10,033 nucleotides of DNA, from assembly GCA_003219095.1 (NCBI GenBank), contig QHPM01000123.1, positions 1 to 10,033 of the forward strand, in the 5' to 3' direction. This document shows, in pieces, positions 6,337 to 10,033 of the stretch. Origin of the DNA: Verrucomicrobiota bacterium (GTDB lineage: Bacteria > Verrucomicrobiota > Verrucomicrobiia > Chthoniobacterales > UBA10450). Every line of letters starts with the position of its first letter. Within the stretch, counting starts at the first letter, position 1. The position numbers and the translations under genes are program-made. A model generated the notes under the pieces. It did not search any database. It was not told where the DNA came from and was given only the letters and a program-made list of their open reading frames with translations.

Positions 6337-7725
6337 ATGACATCACACCTCCGGGACCCGCGGTCGTCTTCAGTCGATCATTTGCCTGATGCCGAAGGAG
6401 TATTTCGGGTGTTGGTCGAATTTGCCGATTGGTTGGATAGATACGGTGAGAGCTCCTGGGATTTTCAAAGTTTCTATGCAGGTCCAATCGGCGGCGGTGC
6501 CAAAGCATTTTATTATCGTCATCGCGGCCTTCTTGGCATTGTCGCCGTTGCGCCAATGGTGTTTTGTCAGGCGTTCCTCCCATCCGCGCGTCGCCTGTTT
6601 CATCAGCGCATGCGATTCCCAATCGCTGATGCCCATTACGCGATGGGGTTTGCTTTCCTTTACCAAATCAGTGGCGATCCGCTTTATCTGCAAAAAGCAA
6701 TGCACTTTCTCGAAGTGCTGAGAAAGACGCGGTGCGGTGATTTCAAAGAGTATTGCTGGGGTTATCCTTTTAACTGGGTTTGGCATGGCGGCGTAATCGA
6801 AACCCAGACGCCACTGATTACCACAACGCCTTATGTTTATGAGGCTTTCCTTCAAATTTACGAAATGAAGCGGGCGGCAGCTTCCGTTTCGCAAGAACTA
6901 GATCAGCTGAGACTAGTCCTCGAATCAATCGCCAGGCACGCCTTAATGGATACTAAGTACTTCCGCACATCAGAACGGGCCAGCTCGTGCTCATACACTC
7001 CATTCGCCGGAGATGGAAGAGTTATTAACGCTGCTGCATACCGTGCATTTTTGCTCACCAGTGCTGCTCATCTATTTTACAATAGCGACTATCGTGAGAC
7101 GGCGCAGAGAAATCTGAATTTCGTTTTGGAGAATCAGAACCCGGACGGTTCATGGCCGTACGCAGTGGACGGAGTGCGTGACTTTGTTGATCACTTCCAC
7201 ACCTGCTTCATCATGAAGGCCTTGGCTAAGATTCACGCTCTAACTGGCCACAAAGCGTGTTTGGAAACGCTGTCTAGAGGCGTGGAATATTACCTTAAGA
7301 ATCTTTTTGATGAGGATGGACTCCCGAAACCGTTTTCCAAGGCACCACGCCTGACCGTTTACAAGCGTGAGCTTTATGATTGCGCTGAGTGCATCAATCT
7401 GTGCCTTCTGCTGCGCGACCGCTTCCCTCAATTGGAAACAACGCTGGAAACGGTCGTTAAAGGGATTCGAAAGGATTGGATCAAGCCGGATGGTTCTTTC
7501 CGCTCCCGTCGTCTGTATTGGGGTTGGGACAACGTTCCCATGCATCGCTGGGGTCAGTCGCAAATGTTTCGGAGTCTCGCGTTTTACTTACGCGAGGTCA
7601 GAGGACCGGGGACGGATGACGGAAGACAGAGGTTGAGTGCAGAAGACCGGAGACCGAAGGCGGACGAGAGGAACCAGACGACAGGTCGCGGAGCAGTTGA
7701 AATTGCGGAAGCGAGACGGAAATGA
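6337..7725 (+). CDS. (Alpha/alpha)-toroid protein, terpenoid cyclase/glycosidase-like
   Basis: This 462-residue protein is mostly paired helices. It carries repeats typical of (alpha/alpha) toroids: ADAHYAMGFAFLYQISGD (98-114), FVLENQNPDGSWPYAVDG (262-279), FVDHFHTCFIMKALAKIHAL (283-302) and IKPDGSFRS (382-390). The xxPDGSW turns resemble those of prenyltransferase/squalene-cyclase-fold proteins. WGYPFNWVW (141-149) and conserved D, H and W residues suggest a sugar-binding cleft. No signal peptide is visible. Following the deacetylase by 17 bases, it may modify the same glycan, for example as a lyase, epimerase or hydrolase; none of these is shown. From about residue 420 (REVRGPGTDDGRQR onward) the protein is encoded by a low-complexity repeat, so the original gene probably ended near 7600 and about 42 residues were added by the cassette inserted there. 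The stop overlaps the next start (ATGA). Confidence 0.75.
   Translation: MTSHLRDPRSSSVDHLPDAEGVFRVLVEFADWLDRYGESSWDFQSFYAGPIGGGAKAFYYRHRGLLGIVAVAPMVFCQAFLPSARRLFHQRMRFPIADAHYAMGFAFLYQISGDPLYLQKAMHFLEVLRKTRCGDFKEYCWGYPFNWVWHGGVIETQTPLITTTPYVYEAFLQIYEMKRAAASVSQELDQLRLVLESIARHALMDTKYFRTSERASSCSYTPFAGDGRVINAAAYRAFLLTSAAHLFYNSDYRETAQRNLNFVLENQNPDGSWPYAVDGVRDFVDHFHTCFIMKALAKIHALTGHKACLETLSRGVEYYLKNLFDEDGLPKPFSKAPRLTVYKRELYDCAECINLCLLLRDRFPQLETTLETVVKGIRKDWIKPDGSFRSRRLYWGWDNVPMHRWGQSQMFRSLAFYLREVRGPGTDDGRQRLSAEDRRPKADERNQTTGRGAVEIAEARRK
7596..7720 (+). repeat. Purine-rich GACCGGAGAC-type repeat, left arm of the four-helix-bundle cassette
   Basis: The tract has repeated GACCGGGGAC, GACGGAAGAC and GACCGGAGACCGAAG-like units and starts with GGTCAGAGG (7596-7604). 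That nine-mer is the exact reverse complement of CCTCTGACC at 8191-8199, beyond the four-helix-bundle gene. It is translated as a Gly/Arg/Asp-rich tail on the toroid protein, unlike the rest of that protein. Confidence 0.6.
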
Positions 7726-8107
7726 GTGCGAGGGTATCGAGTTTTAAGGATTTGGGGGTCAATCAACTGGCATTTGAACTCCAACAAGAAATCTTCGAAA
7801 CCTCCAAACGTTTTCCAGTAGAAGAGCGCTATGCTCTAACCGATCAAATCCGACGAGCAGCAAGATCAATCGCAGCCAACCTTGTCGAAGCTTGGCAAAA
7901 GCGACGCTATGTAGCCCATTTCGTAAGCAAATTGACCGACGCAGACGGAGAACAGGCCGAAACGCAACATTGGCTAGACACAGCCACGGCTTGCAATTAC
8001 TTCTCCGAAAAGAACAAGACGCCTTGCTCGCGAAATGCTCAAGGATTGGTCAAATGTGCGGAACTATGATGGCAAAGCCTGAGAAATTCTCCCACGAAGG
8101 ACGGTAG
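7722..8107 (+). pseudogene. Four-helix-bundle protein (23S rRNA IVP family), frameshifted right copy
   Basis: The frame from ATG 7722 matches the family over helices 1-3: FKDLGVNQLAFELQQEIFET, SKRFPVEERYALTDQIRRAA, RSIAANLVEAWQKRRY and LTDADGEQAETQHWLDTA. After NYFSE (8007-8009) it leaves the pattern and stops at 8067-8069. The frame ending at 8105-8107 holds the missing last helix, QDALLAKCSRIGQMCGTMMA then KPEKF. Adding one A to the AAAA run at 8008-8011 gives SEKEQDALLAKC and a full-length protein of about 128 residues, the normal size. This is a single-base deletion, or possibly a sequencing error. As sequenced, a 115-residue protein with a wrong C-terminus would be made. The start overlaps the toroid stop as ATGA. 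The family forms small helical bundles of unknown role. No rRNA gene is nearby. Confidence 0.82.
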
Positions 8108-8199
8108 TCGTCAGTTATTGGCCAGTCCTCGAACCAACTTTCAGTGATGATCCATTATCGGCTATCGGCTATCGGCCATCAGTCATCTGCCCTCTGACC
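8108..8199 (+). repeat. TATCGGC tandem repeat and right arm of the cassette
   Basis: Three perfect TATCGGC units fill 8156-8176, followed by CATCAGTCATCTG and the inverted terminal CCTCTGACC (8191-8199). The stretch 8108-8155 has similar looser motifs (GTCAGTTATTGGCCAGTC). It occupies the whole gap between the four-helix-bundle gene and AsnB, leaving no separate leader. I see no terminator hairpin. Confidence 0.65.
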
Positions 8200-8200
8200 C

Positions 8201-10033
8201 ATGTGCGGCATTTGCGGCCAGTTTAACTTTGCTCGAAACGAGCCGGTGGAACCGGAGACGATCCGGCGAATGACCGGAACGATCGTCCATCGCGGTCCTG
8301 ACGACGAGGGTTACTTCATCTCTGGTCCGATCGGGCTCGGCTTCCGACGACTTTCCATCATTGATTTGTCCGGAGGTCATCAGCCGATGTCTGATGCCGA
8401 GGAAACAGTTTGGGTCATTTTTAACGGCGAGATTTACAATTACAAGGAACTGCGACCAGAGCTGCGAAGCAAAGGCCATCAGTTTAGAACGAATTCCGAC
8501 ACCGAAGTGATTATTCACGGTTACAAGGAATGGGGCGCTGAAGTTTTGAATCATCTCAACGGAATGTTTGGTCTGGCCATCTGGGATGTTAAGAAGCAGC
8601 GGCTTGTGGTGGCACGCGATGCCATGGGCATCAAATTGATTTATTACCGGATCACAAGCGGACAAGTTACGTTCGGGTCGGAAATCCGCCCGATTCTCGC
8701 AGCACAAGACTCCAAGCCGGAGGTTGATCCAGTCGCGCTCAACCTCTTTCTTCGGTTTCGCTATACCCCCTCTCCCTTAACCGTATTCCAGGGAATCCGG
8801 AAACTCCCGCCGGGGACGATGCTAGTTTTTGAGCGAGGAAGATGCCGCGAAGAACGTTGGTATAACTACACGCCAGTTCCCTTTTCAAATCCAAAAGAAG
8901 ACAAAGGGGCCACGGAAGAACTTTTAGAATTGTACCGAGGTGCGGTTCGACGACATCTGCTGAGCGATGTTCCCGTGGGAATACTTCTTAGTGGCGGCCT
9001 CGACTCAGGCTTGCTCCTAGGTCTGATGAACGAACAAGGCGGGCCATGGCCAGCATTTACTGTAGGTTACGGAGAGATTTTCGAAGATGACGAGCTGGCC
9101 GATGCAAAGGAGACAGCCGCTGTTTTGGGCGCTGTTCACGTGCCAGTAAAGCTTGATCAGGCCGAGTTCGAACGATCACTTCCAAAGATCGTGGAATGTC
9201 TGGAAGAGCCAATCGCGTCTTCTTCCATAGTCCCAATGTATTTCGTCTCGCAACGGGCGCGAGAGGACGTCAAGGTCGCTCTGATCGGCCAGGGGCCGGA
9301 CGAATTGTTCGGCGGCTACAAACGGCATTTGGGCGTTCATTATGGTGATTGGTGGCGTTGGCTGCCAAGCGCTATTCGTTCCTCGGTTAGCTTCGCTGTC
9401 GATCGATTGCCTCGTAACGAAACATTGAAGCGCGGTGTCTCATCGCTGGGAACGCTGGATAGAATGAAGCGCTATCAGGACGTTTTTTCTCTAGCGCCAG
9501 CACGCATTATAGACGGACTCTTTCGGGATGATACGCTTCCGAGGCGAAATGGCGATGAGCTCGTTGACTACTGGCGCGGTCTGATTCCACAAATGGTGCA
9601 CACAGATGAACTGGGTGGTTTTCAGCTTCTTGAAATTCGCTCCTCGCTGCCTGACGAGCTTCTCATGTACGCGGACAAGCTCTCCATGGCACACAGTCTC
9701 GAAGTCCGCGTTCCATACTTGGATCGGACGGTGGTAGAGCACGTCCAGCGGCTTGGCGCAGGATTCAAGGTTCGTAATGGCAGTCGAAAATGGCTGCACC
9801 GCCGAGTTTGCGAACGTTACTTGCCATCTCGTATCTTGAAGCGAAAGAAACGCGGTTTTGCCGTAAACGTCGTGGATGACTGGTTCCACTCATCACTTAC
9901 AGGCGAGCTTCAAGAAGTGCTCTTGGATGAAGACTCTCTCATGTTTGGATTACTTAACCCTAGACCCGTACGAAGACTCCTCGAAGTTCACCAATCCGGC
10001 CGCCAGGATAACCATAAGCTCCTGTTCAGTCTC
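8201..10033 (+). CDS. asnB: Asparagine synthase (glutamine-hydrolysing)-like amidotransferase, 3' truncated by window
   Basis: The reading frame is open for 611 codons to the window edge, against about 600-660 residues for this family, so little is missing. The N-terminal class II glutaminase domain begins MCGICGQF, where Cys2 is the nucleophile, and has HRGPDDEG (30-37), NGEIYNY (75-81) and SDTEVIIHGY (99-108). The synthetase domain has the ATP-pyrophosphatase loop LLSGGLDSG (262-270), IGQGPDELFGGY and, near the end, MYADKLSMAHSLEVRVPYLD. One usual motif, GIKPLYY, reads GIKLIYY. Cys2 must follow the initiator, which fixes the start at ATG 8201, yet no Shine-Dalgarno site is present: the bases before it are the cassette repeat. 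The enzyme makes an amide from glutamine and ATP. In polysaccharide loci such proteins may amidate sugar acids or cell-surface precursors rather than aspartate, but this is inference. Confidence 0.93.
   Translation, partial: MCGICGQFNFARNEPVEPETIRRMTGTIVHRGPDDEGYFISGPIGLGFRRLSIIDLSGGHQPMSDAEETVWVIFNGEIYNYKELRPELRSKGHQFRTNSDTEVIIHGYKEWGAEVLNHLNGMFGLAIWDVKKQRLVVARDAMGIKLIYYRITSGQVTFGSEIRPILAAQDSKPEVDPVALNLFLRFRYTPSPLTVFQGIRKLPPGTMLVFERGRCREERWYNYTPVPFSNPKEDKGATEELLELYRGAVRRHLLSDVPVGILLSGGLDSGLLLGLMNEQGGPWPAFTVGYGEIFEDDELADAKETAAVLGAVHVPVKLDQAEFERSLPKIVECLEEPIASSSIVPMYFVSQRAREDVKVALIGQGPDELFGGYKRHLGVHYGDWWRWLPSAIRSSVSFAVDRLPRNETLKRGVSSLGTLDRMKRYQDVFSLAPARIIDGLFRDDTLPRRNGDELVDYWRGLIPQMVHTDELGGFQLLEIRSSLPDELLMYADKLSMAHSLEVRVPYLDRTVVEHVQRLGAGFKVRNGSRKWLHRRVCERYLPSRILKRKKRGFAVNVVDDWFHSSLTGELQEVLLDEDSLMFGLLNPRPVRRLLEVHQSGRQDNHKLLFSL

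Larger units (their letters stand above)
7596..8199 (+). other. Cassette: four-helix-bundle gene bounded by inverted repeat arms
   Basis: A 604-base unit consists of a repeat arm, a four-helix-bundle gene and an opposed repeat arm. Its outer ends are the perfect nine-base inverted pair GGTCAGAGG/CCTCTGACC, and the sequence just inside is similar but imperfect. The left end lies inside the 3' end of the toroid gene; the right end stops one base before the AsnB start codon. No transposase is encoded, so any movement would need help in trans or recombination between repeats. I call the boundaries from the repeats only. Confidence 0.4.

Noticed and set aside
6370..6894. 174-residue minus-strand frame opposite the toroid gene
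   Set aside because: It is antisense to conserved toroid sequence and no domain is seen in it.
7722..8107. A 23S rRNA intervening sequence within an rRNA gene
   Set aside because: The protein family is associated with 23S insertions, but no rRNA sequence flanks it here; the neighbours are protein genes.
8156..8176. CRISPR-like array
   Set aside because: The seven-base TATCGGC units are contiguous with no spacers and far too short for CRISPR repeats.
8183..8707. 174-residue minus-strand frame opposite AsnB
   Set aside because: It lies fully against the conserved glutaminase domain of AsnB and has no recognisable motif; it is a shadow frame.
9491..9889. 132-residue minus-strand frame opposite the AsnB synthetase domain
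   Set aside because: It is antisense to conserved AsnB motifs and has no family resemblance.

Overview
The window is a stretch of a bacterial surface or exopolysaccharide biosynthesis locus. Every gene I can support is on the + strand. By eye the GC content is close to 50 percent. Four-helix-bundle (23S rRNA intervening-sequence type) genes sit next to short tandem intergenic repeats, alongside FkbH-type, deacetylase and toroid genes. That combination suggests an environmental bacterium, perhaps of the Verrucomicrobiota/PVC group or Acidobacteriota. The assignment is weak because no phylogenetic marker is present.

Layout. Positions 2-225 hold a decayed four-helix-bundle gene followed by worn TCTGAC-like repeats. 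Next is a Gfo/Idh/MocA sugar dehydrogenase (245-1387). Positions 1388-1735 hold a triple TTGTAAC repeat and the broken N-terminal part of a family 2 glycosyltransferase. A tight run follows: an acyl carrier protein (about 1697/1730-2041), an FkbH-like HAD-IIIC/GNAT protein (2096-3838), a left-handed beta-helix acyltransferase (3890-4441), a NodB-like polysaccharide deacetylase (4517-6319) and an (alpha/alpha)-toroid protein (6337-7725). A repeat-bounded cassette (7596-8199) then carries a second, frameshifted four-helix-bundle gene. It abuts an asparagine synthase-type amidotransferase that runs off the right edge (8201-10033).

How the genes may work together (inference). The dehydrogenase would make or modify a nucleotide sugar. 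FkbH, by analogy with its family, would load a glyceryl-type C3 unit onto the acyl carrier protein, and the beta-helix enzyme could acylate a sugar from that or another donor. The deacetylase and toroid protein, 17 bases apart, look like a pair acting on one carbohydrate. The AsnB-like enzyme could amidate a carboxyl group such as a uronic acid.

The least ordinary aspect is how the locus is pieced together. Intergenic repeats run into gene ends and starts: the toroid C-terminus, the dehydrogenase C-terminus, the acyltransferase start and the AsnB start. A glycosyltransferase remnant runs directly into the acyl carrier protein gene and supplies its best ribosome binding site. Two four-helix-bundle copies, both broken, flank the block.
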